Origin: Glycomyces sp040645615
GTDB lineage: Bacteria > Actinomycetota > Actinomycetes > Mycobacteriales > Micromonosporaceae
Direction of reading: 5' to 3'
NCBI RefSeq assembly: GCF_040645615.1
Contig: NZ_JBEYYO010000005.1
Coordinates: 62,001-126,000, forward strand
DNA length: 64,000 nucleotides
Numbering within the stretch: the first letter of the stretch is position 1; every line of letters begins with the position of its first letter. Under the pieces are notes generated by a model, which was given only the letters and a program-made list of their open reading frames with translations, had not been told where the DNA came from and searched no databases. Of the stretch, positions 26,550-35,577 are shown one piece after another. The position numbers were made by a program, and so were the translations under genes.

Positions 26550-27170
26550 TCAGAGCGTGGCGTAGGCCTCGCGGTCGAGCGCCCTGTCGCCGCTCCAGGG
26601 CGGGTTCGGGGCCAGGACGGGCCTGTCGTCGTAGCGGTGCCGGTCGACCTTGCGGGTGACCTCCAGGTCGGGGTAGCGCTTGACGATGCTCCAGCCCAGC
26701 GGGATCGTGGACTCGTCGACGCAGATCACGCGGCTGACCCCGTCGAGGTCGAGGCGGTCGAGCCGCCGGACGGCGAGCGGGCGCACGGCCTGGTGGCGCA
26801 GCGGCCGGTAAATCCGCCAGAACACGTGCTTGCGGAGCTTCCCGGCGATCTTGCGGTGGGCCCGGCGCGCGAAGTGCGCGCCTGGGACGCGGCCGTCGAG
26901 GCGACGCAGGACCGCGGCGGGCCCGCGTTCGATGATCGTGGTGTAGAGCCAGATGAGCGGGAGGCGGTTCTCGGCGCGGCCGATCGAGTAGACGCGCGCG
27001 CCCGGGTGGAGCTTGAGGGCGTTGCGCCAGCCTTGGCCGTCGGCGACCAGGATGTCGACTTGGACGCCGCGCTCGGTCACATATGCGGTGTAGGTGTTGG
27101 CGCGTTTGACGCCGGAGTTGCGGAACAGGAGGAGGACGACGCGTTCTTGGAGCGGTTGGGTGATGGTCAT
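26550..27170 (-). CDS. Half-GT A: short protein resembling a GT-B N-terminal domain only
   Basis: A 206-residue protein with a Rossmann-like start, ERVVLLLFRNSGVKRANTYT, and strands such as GVQVDILVADG. A basic middle (RRAHRKIAGKLRKHVFWRIY) precedes RVICVDESTIPLGWSIVKRY. It ends where a complete glycosyltransferase would begin its sugar-nucleotide domain; no E-x7-E motif follows. The ICVDE block resembles VAVDEGAVYTVWQLAQRN in the N-terminal region of the 704-residue fusion at 38808. The ATG at 27170 overlaps the stop of the preceding GT (ATGA). Last gene of a five-gene operon. Function unknown; partner of the Z-type GT is my inference. Confidence 0.7.
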   Translation of the reverse strand: MTITQPLQERVVLLLFRNSGVKRANTYTAYVTERGVQVDILVADGQGWRNALKLHPGARVYSIGRAENRLPLIWLYTTIIERGPAAVLRRLDGRVPGAHFARRAHRKIAGKLRKHVFWRIYRPLRHQAVRPLAVRRLDRLDLDGVSRVICVDESTIPLGWSIVKRYPDLEVTRKVDRHRYDDRPVLAPNPPWSGDRALDREAYATL

Positions 27171-28489
27171 CGGGCGCTCCTGGTGGCGAGGGCGCGGGCG
27201 CGCTGTTCGAAGGCTTCGAGGGCCTGGTACCTGGTGAAGGAGGCGGCGTAGCGACGGGCCTGGTCGGCCAGGTCGGGATCGCCCTTGCGGGCGGCGTCGC
27301 CCGCCTCGGCGAACGCGGCGGCCACGTCGGCCGCTTCGAGGCTCGCCGGGACGAACCACAGCGGGTAGTCCCGCAGCAGTTCCTCTGCGGCACTGCCGCG
27401 TTCGTGGACCGAGACGATGGGCCTGCCGGTGGCCATGTACTCGAAGATCTTCCCCGAAGTGACGTACTTCGAGCCGCCCGCGAGGAACACGAGCACGTCG
27501 CTGTCGGCGTAGGCCTTGCCGATCTCGGCCTTGGAGACCGGGCCGCGGAAGCGCACGCCCTCGGGCTCGGTGTCGAACCCGAACTGGCTGCGGATGCGCG
27601 TCTCAGAGCCGGAGAAGAACCCGATGTGGCCGTAGAGGTCGAGCGTGGAGCCGGTGTGGCTGCTCTCTGAGTTCATCAGGTCGAACCCGGCGAACAGGGC
27701 CTCGACCGGCTGCACGGCGGTCAAGGTGCCCACATAAGCGAACGACAGCGGCCGGTCCTCGTCGGTCGAGGGCGGGGGCACCTCGGGGAGGACGTCGGGG
27801 TCCCAGCCGTTGAGGAGCACGTGCATCCGCTCGGCGACGCCGGGGTAGCGCTCGGCGTGCCAGTCGCGCAGGGCACCGTTGACGTACAGGGCCTCGGCGG
27901 CGTGCTCCAGGATCCGCCGCTCCCACTTCCAGGCCGGATGACCTTTGGGGAACGCGTCGGTGTTGGTGAACAGGTCGAGGGTCCACGCGTCGCGGTTGTC
28001 CACGATGTACGGCAGGCCGGTGCGCCTCCCGAGCTCGTAGGCCGCGCCGAAGGCCGCGAACGGGTTCCCCGTGGCGATGACGAGGTCGAAGGGCCGCTCG
28101 GCGTGGAGCCGCAGCCCCTCGGCGACGGCGCTGCGGCCCCAGGAGGCGTACGGGTCGGGAAAGGAGAACCGCTGCTTGAACTCGTGCCAGCGCTTGGCCA
28201 GGAACGGGAAGTTCCCGCGGAAGGAGCCGTAGGCGCGGATGTCGAGTTCCCATGCGTAGTAGTCCATCTCGGGGAGGACGACGTCGATGCGGGGGTCGAC
28301 GGTCGCGGCGAGGCCCTCGTCGGTGGAGCCCACGACGTCGAGGAGGAACCGCTGCGGGGCGCGCATCACGGTCACGTCCCAACCGGACTCGGCGAAGTAG
28401 TTGGCCGTGGCCCGGGCCCGGTACACGCCCGAGGCGCGCGAGGGCGGGAAGTAGAAGGCCAGGTACAGGACCCGGGGTCGGGCGGTCAT
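27167..28489 (-). CDS. Glycosyltransferase, GT-B fold, group Z
   Basis: A 440-residue GT4-like enzyme. The N-terminus VLYLAFYFPPSRASGVYRAR is the acceptor-domain start; DNRDAWTLD occurs in the middle; the donor-site region is SGKIFEYMATGRPIVSVHE. It is paralogous to the gene at 37387 (YLAIGFPPAAKSCAYRMRET and SGKVYEYMATGLPIVSA). Acceptor and donor are unknown. Its ATG overlaps the stop of half-GT B, and its stop overlaps the start of half-GT A, so translation is coupled on both sides. It probably acts at the cytoplasmic membrane face on a lipid-linked glycan. Confidence 0.87.
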   Translation of the reverse strand: MTARPRVLYLAFYFPPSRASGVYRARATANYFAESGWDVTVMRAPQRFLLDVVGSTDEGLAATVDPRIDVVLPEMDYYAWELDIRAYGSFRGNFPFLAKRWHEFKQRFSFPDPYASWGRSAVAEGLRLHAERPFDLVIATGNPFAAFGAAYELGRRTGLPYIVDNRDAWTLDLFTNTDAFPKGHPAWKWERRILEHAAEALYVNGALRDWHAERYPGVAERMHVLLNGWDPDVLPEVPPPSTDEDRPLSFAYVGTLTAVQPVEALFAGFDLMNSESSHTGSTLDLYGHIGFFSGSETRIRSQFGFDTEPEGVRFRGPVSKAEIGKAYADSDVLVFLAGGSKYVTSGKIFEYMATGRPIVSVHERGSAAEELLRDYPLWFVPASLEAADVAAAFAEAGDAARKGDPDLADQARRYAASFTRYQALEAFEQRARALATRSAR

Positions 28490-28998
28490 GCGGCCGCTCC
28501 TCGTTCATAGGCGTAGGCGGTGACGGTCTCGGGGCGGTGGTCGAGGAGCTCGGGGACGAAGTGGACGCCCAGTTCGATGGCCGCGCCCTCGCCGAGGACG
28601 AGCAGGTCGGGCGCGAACTCGCGCACGGTGTCGCCGATGCGCGCGAGGCGGTGGGCCTCGCGCATCGCGGCCGTGCGCCGCGACAGGTCCCGGTCGAGCG
28701 GCTTGACGACCGAGCGGCGCCAGCGGCGGGCGAGCGGTTCGGCCGGGCGGCCGAGGCGTCGCAGCACGCCGAGCGGTATTCGGCGGCGGCACAGCGAGAT
28801 GAGGAGCGGTTCGGCGGCGTTCATGGAGAAGGTGTCGAGCCAGACGGTCTCGATTCGCGGGTCGAGGTCGCGGCCCTCCCATTTGGGGCCGCCTTCGGCC
28901 AGCAGCAGCACGCGGTGCCCGTCCTCGGCGGCGAGGCGGGTCTCCGCGGCCGCGGCGCCGGGGCGGCTCGCGAGCGGTGCGAGGTAGAGGAGCTTCAC
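28486..28998 (-). CDS. Half-GT B: short protein resembling a GT-B N-terminal domain only
   Basis: A 170-residue protein starting at GTG 28998: MKLLYLAPLASRPGAAAAET, then DGHRVLLLAEGG, a long basic helical stretch (RRWRRSVVKPLDRDLSRR), and LVLGEGAAIELGVHFVPELL before a final strand TVTAYAYE. The last block aligns with VVLLNVEAVALAEGFLPWLE of half-GT C. All elements of an N-terminal Rossmann domain are present but the sugar-nucleotide domain is absent, and no frameshifted remainder follows, because the next gene starts 4 bases before the stop. Function unknown; a non-catalytic partner of the upstream Y-type GT is plausible. Confidence 0.7.
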   Translation of the reverse strand: MKLLYLAPLASRPGAAAAETRLAAEDGHRVLLLAEGGPKWEGRDLDPRIETVWLDTFSMNAAEPLLISLCRRRIPLGVLRRLGRPAEPLARRWRRSVVKPLDRDLSRRTAAMREAHRLARIGDTVREFAPDLLVLGEGAAIELGVHFVPELLDHRPETVTAYAYERGAAA

Positions 28999-30188
28999 CG
29001 TTCGCCTCCGAACCAGATCCGGTGGTGGCGGTCGGCCACCGCCGCGTAGGAGTACTTGGCGCTCAGGTGGGCCCGGGCCCGGTCGAGGTCGGTCTTGTGC
29101 GGGTGGCGCTCGCGGAGCGCGAGGTAGGCGTCGACCAGGGCCGCGGGGTCGTCGACGACGTCGAAGAGGGCACCGGCGTCGTCTTCGACACCGTCGAGGA
29201 CCTGGTCGGAACCGCCCGAGCGGGTCGCGAGCACCGGGGTTCCCGCGGCGAGGGCCTCGACCACGACCACGCCGAAGGTCTCGTGGCGGCTTGCGTGGAC
29301 GAACAGGTCGTGCTCGGCCATGAGGGCGGGGATGCGGTCCGGTTCGACGGCGCCGAGGAACTCGACGGCGCCCGCGAGGCCGAGTTCGGCGGTGAGGGCT
29401 TCGAGCTCGGGACGCAGCTCGCCGTCGCCGGCGAGGGTGAGCGTCAGCTCGGGGTCCTCGGCGCGGCAGTCGGCGAAGGCCCGCAGCAGGTAGTCGATAC
29501 GCTTGCGCTCGTTGAACGCGGCGACCGACAGCCAGCGGCGCAGCTCGGCGGGCGGCTCGGGGCGGCGCGAAGTGAAGTCGACGGGGTTGGCGAGGTAGCC
29601 GATCTTGGCCGCGTGGTGCGGGAAGGCCTCGCCGAGCAGCGCGAAGAGCGGTTCGCCGACGACGAAGCAGCCGTCGAGGCGGTCGAGGATCTCGTCGTAG
29701 AGGTCGCGGCTGCCGGTGTCGGCGAGGACCTCGGCGAGGAAGGACGAGTGCTCGGTGGCGTAGACCTTCGCGTCGGGGCGGGCGTTCTCCAGCGCCGCGT
29801 AGCCGCCGAGCATGGGCACGTGGGCATGGACGACCGGTGCCGCGAGCGGCTCGCCGGCGAGCGCGCCTCGAAGTGTCCAGGCGTGCCTGCGGGCGTGGAC
29901 GGCGTGGTCGCGGACCCGTTCGACCGCGGCGGCGATGCGGTGCAGCACCGCGCCTCCGGCCGTGGGGACCGGCCGGACCGAGCGGGGCAGGAGTCGCTCC
30001 TGGAGCGCCTCGACGGCGGCGAGGCGCTCGCGGTCGCGGGTGACGGGCCAGCCGTTGAGGTGGTAGACGTCGAGGCGGTCGGTGCCGGGGGCGGTGGCCT
30101 CGACCATGGCGCGCACGAACGAGCCTCGGAAGGGAAGGTGCGGGTCCGGATACCAGGGGGTGACGACCGCGACGCGGCGGGCGGTCAC
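28995..30188 (-). CDS. Glycosyltransferase, GT-B fold, group Y
   Basis: A 397-residue GT4-family enzyme from GTG 30188. N-terminal VAVVTPWYPDPHLPFRGSFV is the typical acceptor-domain start. ERKRIDYLLRAFADC opens the donor domain and HASRHETFGVVVVEALAA is the E-x7-E donor site. It is a close paralogue of the gene at 32442. The start overlaps the stop of the X-type GT (GTGA), and its stop overlaps the GTG of half-GT B. A far longer open frame extends upstream but coincides with the X-type gene and is not coding. Sugar specificity unknown. Confidence 0.88.
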   Translation of the reverse strand: MTARRVAVVTPWYPDPHLPFRGSFVRAMVEATAPGTDRLDVYHLNGWPVTRDRERLAAVEALQERLLPRSVRPVPTAGGAVLHRIAAAVERVRDHAVHARRHAWTLRGALAGEPLAAPVVHAHVPMLGGYAALENARPDAKVYATEHSSFLAEVLADTGSRDLYDEILDRLDGCFVVGEPLFALLGEAFPHHAAKIGYLANPVDFTSRRPEPPAELRRWLSVAAFNERKRIDYLLRAFADCRAEDPELTLTLAGDGELRPELEALTAELGLAGAVEFLGAVEPDRIPALMAEHDLFVHASRHETFGVVVVEALAAGTPVLATRSGGSDQVLDGVEDDAGALFDVVDDPAALVDAYLALRERHPHKTDLDRARAHLSAKYSYAAVADRHHRIWFGGER

Positions 30189-31705
30189 GTCGCCGCCCCG
30201 GCCGGGCCGATGAGGCCCTCGTAGACGCCGGTGAGGCGTTCGGCCTGGGCCTGCCAGGTCCATTCCTTCAGCGGGACGCGCGTGTCGTAGGCCTCGCGGT
30301 ACTTCTCGGGGTCGGACAGGACCTGCTTGACCGCCCGCAGGAAGTCCTCGGTGTCCTCGGCGCGGAAGACCTCGCCTTGGCCGGTGCGGCGCACCATCTC
30401 GCTCATGGTCTTCACGTCGCTCACCACCAGCGGCAGTCGCGCGTGGGAGTACTCGAAGAACTTGGTGATCAGGGAGATCTCGTGGTTCTCCCAGTGGTGG
30501 ATGGGGATCACGCCCGCGTCGGCGGCCGAGAGGAACGCCACCACCTCGCGGTGGTCCACATAGGGCAGGACGTGGACGCGGTCGGCCAGGCCGAGTTCGG
30601 CGGCGCGGGCCTGGAGGCGGCGCACATAGCGCCAGTGCGGTTTGGAGACCACGAACGCGGCGTGCGCGTCCGGCAGCGAAGGCAGGGCCTCGACCATGAT
30701 GTGCATGCCGCGCTGCTCCAGCGGCGCACCGCTGTAGACCAGCAAGGACGCCTCGGGGCCGATCCCGCAGCGTTCGCGCAGGCCCGGCTGCGGCGCGGGA
30801 ACCGGGATCTCGGGCAGGTCGGGGACGTTCATGACCACCGCGGGAGGTGCGGCCAGGCCGTGCCGGTCCTTCAGCAGCGTCGCGACGGTGTCGGAGACGG
30901 TGACGACCGCGTCGGCGTGGGGCGCGTGCTCTCGCTCGTGCGCGAGCTGCGCCTCCTTCCACCACGGATGGCTCTTCCACGGCTTCATGCCCGGCAGGTA
31001 CTCGTGGGCGTCCCACACGAGCTTCACGTCGCGGCCCTTGGCCTTGGCGCGCAGTTTCGCGCGGGCGGCGACGCCGAGCATCTGGAAGTCGTTGGCGTGG
31101 ATCAGGTCCGGGGCCAGTTCGTCGACCACCGGGCCGAACGCGAGTTCGAGGTCCCACAGGGCCGGGTCGAGACGGCGCCAGGCCCGGTCGCCGAGCGCGA
31201 CGCGCCAGAACCGGTAGGCGGCCTTGTCGATCGGCGCCGACGCGGCCGCGCGCCGCTCGCGCACGAGGCGGCTGGCCCTGGTGCGCGACCGGATCCACAG
31301 GCTCGCCGCGTCGACCGCGACGCGCTTGGCGCCCAGCGCGAGCTTCGGCAGCGCCGCCGCGGCGCCGCGCCCGGCGAGCCGCTGCTCGGCGAAGTCCAGG
31401 TCCGCGCGCCAGGCCTTGACCTGCTTGCGGCGGTAGGACTCCAAGGGGCCGGGCGGGTAGGCGAGCGGGCTGCGGAGCCAGGCCCTGCGCACCTCGTGGA
31501 GGCGCTGCTCGAACGTGCGGCTCGTGGGCACCAGCCGCACCCGGGCCCCGCCGAGCTCCCACTCCGAAGCGCGGGAATCGGTGCGGCCCAACAGGACGAC
31601 CTCCCAGCCGGCCGCGGCGGCCGACTCGGCCTCCTTCTGCACGCGCGAATCGCCCACGACGCCGTTCTGGACCAGCATCACGATGCGCCCGGGGTGGTTG
31701 CCCAT
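30185..31705 (-). CDS. Glycosyltransferase, GT-B fold, group X
   Basis: A 506-residue GT4-like protein, first gene of a five-gene operon. N-terminal RIVMLVQNGVVGDSRVQKEA, a central ALGDRAWRRLDPALWDLELA followed by DLIHANDFQMLGVAARAKL and VWDAHEYLPGMKPW, and the donor region KFFEYSHARLPLVVSD are shared with the genes at 33897 and 40982. ATG 31705 has GGAGG five bases upstream; the 28 codons before it are not conserved. The extra basic stretch between residues 90 and 200 could bind membrane. Substrates unknown. Confidence 0.87.
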   Translation of the reverse strand: MGNHPGRIVMLVQNGVVGDSRVQKEAESAAAAGWEVVLLGRTDSRASEWELGGARVRLVPTSRTFEQRLHEVRRAWLRSPLAYPPGPLESYRRKQVKAWRADLDFAEQRLAGRGAAAALPKLALGAKRVAVDAASLWIRSRTRASRLVRERRAAASAPIDKAAYRFWRVALGDRAWRRLDPALWDLELAFGPVVDELAPDLIHANDFQMLGVAARAKLRAKAKGRDVKLVWDAHEYLPGMKPWKSHPWWKEAQLAHEREHAPHADAVVTVSDTVATLLKDRHGLAAPPAVVMNVPDLPEIPVPAPQPGLRERCGIGPEASLLVYSGAPLEQRGMHIMVEALPSLPDAHAAFVVSKPHWRYVRRLQARAAELGLADRVHVLPYVDHREVVAFLSAADAGVIPIHHWENHEISLITKFFEYSHARLPLVVSDVKTMSEMVRRTGQGEVFRAEDTEDFLRAVKQVLSDPEKYREAYDTRVPLKEWTWQAQAERLTGVYEGLIGPAGAAT

Positions 31706-31920
31706 GATTCCTCCGAATGCTCCGGCCTTTCGACCGTTCTTCAACGCCAGATCGTACGAGACGTGCTCATTCACTTTTCGTTTTCCCAACGTTCGCCGAT
31801 TCGTGGGAAAGTCGATCTCGAATGTTCACGTATGCCGATGGCATTCGGGCGATGCCATTGTTCACCATTCGCTCCGGAGTATCGAGTGACATCTTATTCA
31901 CTCCGAAGACGACCGGGAAA
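31706..31920 (-). promoter_or_regulatory. Control region of the X-Y-half-Z-half operon
   Basis: A relatively AT-rich 215-base gap, the only plausible promoter site for the five overlapping genes downstream. It holds TTTCCCA...TGGGAAA, a 7-bp inverted repeat around 31793-31814, and CCCAACGTTCGCCGAT (31795-31810), which resembles CCCAAACGTTCACCGA at 33841 in the next divergent control region. Confidence 0.4.
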
Positions 31921-32445
31921 TCAATGGTCGGCCCCGATCGGGATTCCCGCATACGCGTACGACACCGTGGCCGACCGCGATTCGAGCCACGGCAGGAAGC
32001 CTTCGGCGAGCGCCACGGCCTCGACGTTGAGCAGGACCACGTGGTCGGGTTCCCAGGCGCGGACCCGCTCGGCCACCGCGTGCGCGTACCGGTCGCGTTC
32101 GAGGCGCCTGGACTGGCGCTCGAGACGGTTCGACAGCGGCTTGGAGACGCGGTCGGCGTACAAGGCGCGGGCTTTGCCCACGGGACGGCGCAGCGGACCC
32201 CGCTGGAGGCGCCGCATGCCGGCCATCGGGTATTTGACCAGCCAGAGCCTGGCGAGGCGGCCTTTGCGGACACGCGCGGTGTCGTCGTGGCGCAGCTCGA
32301 TGCCGCGCGCGAAATCGGGGTCGAGCCGGGCGTTCGGTGCGGCCACGAACGCGATCACCCGGTGGCCGTCGGCGGCGGCCCGGTTGGCCTCCTCGATCAC
32401 CGCGGCGCGGCTGTACCCGCCGGGGGCGATGACGGCGATCCTCAC
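31921..32445 (-). CDS. Half-GT C: short protein resembling a GT-B N-terminal domain only
   Basis: A 174-residue protein from GTG 32445, beginning RIAVIAPGGYSRAAVIEEAN and GHRVIAFVAAPN. A basic helical middle with ADRVSKPLSNRLERQSRR parallels VVKPLDRDLSRR in half-GT B, and VVLLNVEAVALAEGFLPWLE parallels its penultimate strand; both end in TV-x-YAY-like sequence. The sugar-nucleotide domain is missing. Its GTG overlaps the stop of the Y-type GT by 4 bases, the same pairing as Y with half-GT B. Function unknown. It ends a two-gene operon. Confidence 0.7.
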   Translation of the reverse strand: MRIAVIAPGGYSRAAVIEEANRAAADGHRVIAFVAAPNARLDPDFARGIELRHDDTARVRKGRLARLWLVKYPMAGMRRLQRGPLRRPVGKARALYADRVSKPLSNRLERQSRRLERDRYAHAVAERVRAWEPDHVVLLNVEAVALAEGFLPWLESRSATVSYAYAGIPIGADH

Positions 32446-33716
32446 TGCGGGGCTCCTTCGCTGGGGCCGAACCAGATCCGTTCGTGGTGGTCGGCGACGG
32501 CTTCTCTGGAGTACCTGCGGCGCAGGTGCTCGCGGGCGCGATCGAGGTCGAGACCGGCCTCGACGCGACGGGTGAGCTCGCGGTAGGCCTTGACCAGGGC
32601 CGCCGGCGACTCGTCGACGTCGTACATGGCCCCGGCGTCGGCTTCGATGCCTTCGAGCAGCTCCTCGGGGCCGCCACAGCGCGAGACCAGGGCCGGGACG
32701 CCCGCGGCGAGCGCCTCGACCACGACCACGCCGAAGGTCTCGTGGCGGCTGGCGTGGACGAACAGGTCGTGCCCGGCCAGGACGGCGGGGATGTCGGCGG
32801 GGTCGACCGCGCCGCGCCACACGACCGCGTCGTCCAGACCCAGCTCGGTGGCGAGGGCGCGCAGTTCGGGCTCCTGGTTGCCGCGGCCGACGATCGTCAG
32901 GCGCAGGTCGGGGTCGTCGGCGCGGCATTCGGCGAAGGCCCGCAGCAGGTAGTCGATGCGTTTGCGCGGGGTCAGGGCCCCGATGGTGATCCAGCGGCGG
33001 ATCCGGCGCGGAGGCTCACGGCGGGCGGCGCCGAAGTCGATGGGGTTGGCGACGATCTCGAGTTTGGCCCTGTGGTGCGGATAGACCGCCCCGAGCTGGT
33101 CGACGAGGTTCCGGCCGACGGCGAAGAACCGGGTGGCGCGGTCGATGACCTCGTCGTAGAGGTCGCGGGCCCCGGGTTCGGCGAGGACCTGGTCGAGGAA
33201 AGACGCGTGCTCGGTGACGTAGACCTTCGCGTCGGGGCGTGCGTTCTCCAAGGCCGCGTAGGCGCCGCGAATGCCCACGTGGGCGTGGACCACGGGCGCG
33301 GGGATCGGCTCGCCGCGCAGGCTGGCGGTCAGCCACTCGGCGTGGGCCCGGGCCTGGGTCTCCCAGTCGCTCCCGTTCGGCAGCAGCGCCGGAACGTAGT
33401 GGACCGTGGCCCCGGCCACGCCGCGGACGGCGGTGCGGGCCAGCGGTTGCAGGCGGCGCTGCGAACGCCGGGCGACCTCGGCGCGTTCGAGGTCCTTGGG
33501 CAGTCCCCACAGGTCGCAGTGGTAAACCGTGACGCTGTCGCAGCGAGGGGCCACGGCCTTGACGAGCTCTTGGACGAACGCGCCGCCGAACGGCACCCTC
33601 GGCGTGGGGTACCAGGGGGTGATGATGGCGACGCTTCGTTCACCGGTCACGGTCACTGGCGGCGGTCCTTTCGACCGCGTTCGGAGGTCGGCGGCGGCAT
33701 TGGGAATCGGAGTCAC
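32442..33716 (-). CDS. Glycosyltransferase, GT-B fold, group Y (second copy)
   Basis: A 424-residue GT4-family enzyme. VAIITPWYPTPRVPFGGAFV begins the acceptor domain, HAHVGIRGAYAALENARPDA and KRIDYLLRAFAECRADDP are nearly identical to the paralogue at 28995, and HASRHETFGVVVVEALAA is the donor site. The GTG at 33716 follows GGGGAG; about 25 residues precede the conserved core, so an internal GTG (VTVTGERSVAII) is a possible alternative start. Divergent from the X-type gene at 33897, with 180 bases between. It is followed by coupled half-GT C. Confidence 0.88.
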   Translation of the reverse strand: MTPIPNAAADLRTRSKGPPPVTVTGERSVAIITPWYPTPRVPFGGAFVQELVKAVAPRCDSVTVYHCDLWGLPKDLERAEVARRSQRRLQPLARTAVRGVAGATVHYVPALLPNGSDWETQARAHAEWLTASLRGEPIPAPVVHAHVGIRGAYAALENARPDAKVYVTEHASFLDQVLAEPGARDLYDEVIDRATRFFAVGRNLVDQLGAVYPHHRAKLEIVANPIDFGAARREPPRRIRRWITIGALTPRKRIDYLLRAFAECRADDPDLRLTIVGRGNQEPELRALATELGLDDAVVWRGAVDPADIPAVLAGHDLFVHASRHETFGVVVVEALAAGVPALVSRCGGPEELLEGIEADAGAMYDVDESPAALVKAYRELTRRVEAGLDLDRAREHLRRRYSREAVADHHERIWFGPSEGAPQ

Positions 33717-33896
33717 GAATGGCTCCCCGGACGGACGCCGGGAAAGCGGATCGGTCCATACGCTAGCGTGGGATCGGCGTTCACCGTAGCCCGGCGAGCG
33801 CGACTAAGAATGGATATCAGCAGCGGTTCGCGAACAATTCCCCAAACGTTCACCGAATGAATACCCGCACCATTCCCATCCCGAGGAGACAAAGGC

Positions 33897-35477
33897 GTGA
33901 GTGACCCGAAACCGCGGATCGTCATGTTGGTCCACAACAGCGTCAAAGGCGATTCGCGGGTGCAGAAACAGGCCCGTTCGATCGCCGGACTGGGCTGGGA
34001 CGTGACCCTCGTCGGGACCTCCCCGGACCGCCGGACGTACGAAGGGACCATCGGGGACGCCGCCGTGATCCTCATCCCGCTCCCGGTGGGCATCCACCAA
34101 CGCCCGCACGAGTTCCGGCGCGGCACCTTCCGCGACCCCCTCGCCTACCCGCCCGGGCCGACCGCGAACTGGAAGCGCCAGCACCTGGACGCGCGGCGAG
34201 CCGACCTCGGCGCCGCCAAGGCCGAGGCCGCGATCACGGCCGAAGGCCGCGGCCTCCGGTGGGCCGCGCTCCAGGCCCGCCGGGTCGGGTTCAAGCTCGA
34301 GTCGAAGTGGACCGGCCTGCGACTGCGTCGCTCGGAGGCCCTGCAACGCGAGCGGACCCGGATGTCGTCCCCGATCGACCGGTTCACCACCGCCTTCTGG
34401 AAGAGGGCGATGGGCGACCGGGCCTGGCGGCGGCTCGACCCCGACCTGTGGCGATACGAACTCGCGTTCGGAAACACGATCGACCGGCTCGAACCGGACC
34501 TGATCCACGCCAACGACTTCGCGGTCCTCGGCGTCGGAGCCCGGGCGGCGCTGCGAGCGCGGGCCGCCGGGCGCGACGTCAAACTCGTCTGGGACGCCCA
34601 CGAATACCTGCCGGGCATCAGGCCCTGGCGCGACCACCCGCGGTGGCACCCGGCGCAGATCGCGCACGAACGCGAATACGCGCCCTACGCCGACGCGGTG
34701 GTGACCGTCTCCGAGGCCCTCGGCGAACTGCTGCGACGGGACTTCGCCCTCGCGGAGCCGCCCGCGGTGGTCCTCAACGCGCCCTCCGGCGCGCGGGGCC
34801 CGGTCGCCGCCGATGGGCAACTGGTGGTCCGTTCGCGCAAGACCGGCGAACGTCTCTGGGCCCCTGAGGAATCCGACGAGCCTGCGGCGGTGCCGAGCCT
34901 GCGCGGGCGCTGCGGGATCGGTCCCGAGGTGCCGCTCATGGTCTACAGCGGCGGCGACAGCCCGCAGCGCGGCCTCGACTCGATGATCCGGGCGCTTCGG
35001 TCGCTGCCGGGGGTCCACGCGGCGTTCGTGCTGCCCGACGGCAGCCGCTACGCGCCCGGCCTGCGGGAGCTCGCGCTCGAGCTGGGCGTGGACGAACGGG
35101 TGCATTTCGCGCCGTACGTGGAGTACTACCAGGTGGCCGAGCACCTCGCCGAAGCCGATCTGGGGGTGATCCCGATCCACCACTGGCCCAACCACGAGAT
35201 CGCGTTGATCACCAAGTTCTTCGAGTACTCGCACGCGCGGCTGCCGATCGCCGTCAGCGACGTCAAGGCCATGTCCGAGGCGGTCCTGGCCACCGGCCAG
35301 GGCGAGGTCTTCCGCGCCGACGACCCGGCCGACCTGGCCCGCGCGGTCGAAGCGATCCTGGCCGACCCCGAGCGGTACCGCAAGGCCTACGAGGGCCCGG
35401 CCGACCTCGACGCGTGGACGTGGGAGCGCCAGGCCGAGATCCTCGACGGCGTGTACCGGCGGGTCCTCGGGCGCTGA
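33897..35477 (+). CDS. Glycosyltransferase, GT-B fold, group X (second copy)
   Basis: A 526-residue paralogue of the proteins at 30185 and 40982. RIVMLVHNSVKGDSRVQKQA, AMGDRAWRRLDPDLWRYELA, VWDAHEYLPGIRPW and KFFEYSHARLPIAVSD mark the shared domains. It carries an extra insertion of about 30 residues (around VRSRKTGERLWAPEESD) just before the donor domain that the others lack. The GTG start at 33897 follows GAGGAGACAAAGGC. First plus-strand gene of the right half; wbpD follows 100 bases later. Substrates unknown. Confidence 0.87.
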   Translation: MSDPKPRIVMLVHNSVKGDSRVQKQARSIAGLGWDVTLVGTSPDRRTYEGTIGDAAVILIPLPVGIHQRPHEFRRGTFRDPLAYPPGPTANWKRQHLDARRADLGAAKAEAAITAEGRGLRWAALQARRVGFKLESKWTGLRLRRSEALQRERTRMSSPIDRFTTAFWKRAMGDRAWRRLDPDLWRYELAFGNTIDRLEPDLIHANDFAVLGVGARAALRARAAGRDVKLVWDAHEYLPGIRPWRDHPRWHPAQIAHEREYAPYADAVVTVSEALGELLRRDFALAEPPAVVLNAPSGARGPVAADGQLVVRSRKTGERLWAPEESDEPAAVPSLRGRCGIGPEVPLMVYSGGDSPQRGLDSMIRALRSLPGVHAAFVLPDGSRYAPGLRELALELGVDERVHFAPYVEYYQVAEHLAEADLGVIPIHHWPNHEIALITKFFEYSHARLPIAVSDVKAMSEAVLATGQGEVFRADDPADLARAVEAILADPERYRKAYEGPADLDAWTWERQAEILDGVYRRVLGR

Positions 35478-35517
35478 CGCCGGGCTCCGGCGCGACCGTC
35501 CCGGGAGGGGCCGTCCG

Positions 35518-35523
35518 TATAAT
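35518..35523 (+). promoter_or_regulatory. Possible -10 element before wbpD
   Basis: A perfect TATAAT stands in CCGTCCGTATAATCGG, 55 bases before the wbpD start, in the 100-base gap behind the X-type GT. No good -35 box is seen 17-18 bases upstream, so this is suggestive only. Confidence 0.35.
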
Positions 35524-35577
35524 CGGCCCGACCGAACCGATCGGCGGCGCTCGCCGTCCGTCCACCGAAAGCAGCTG

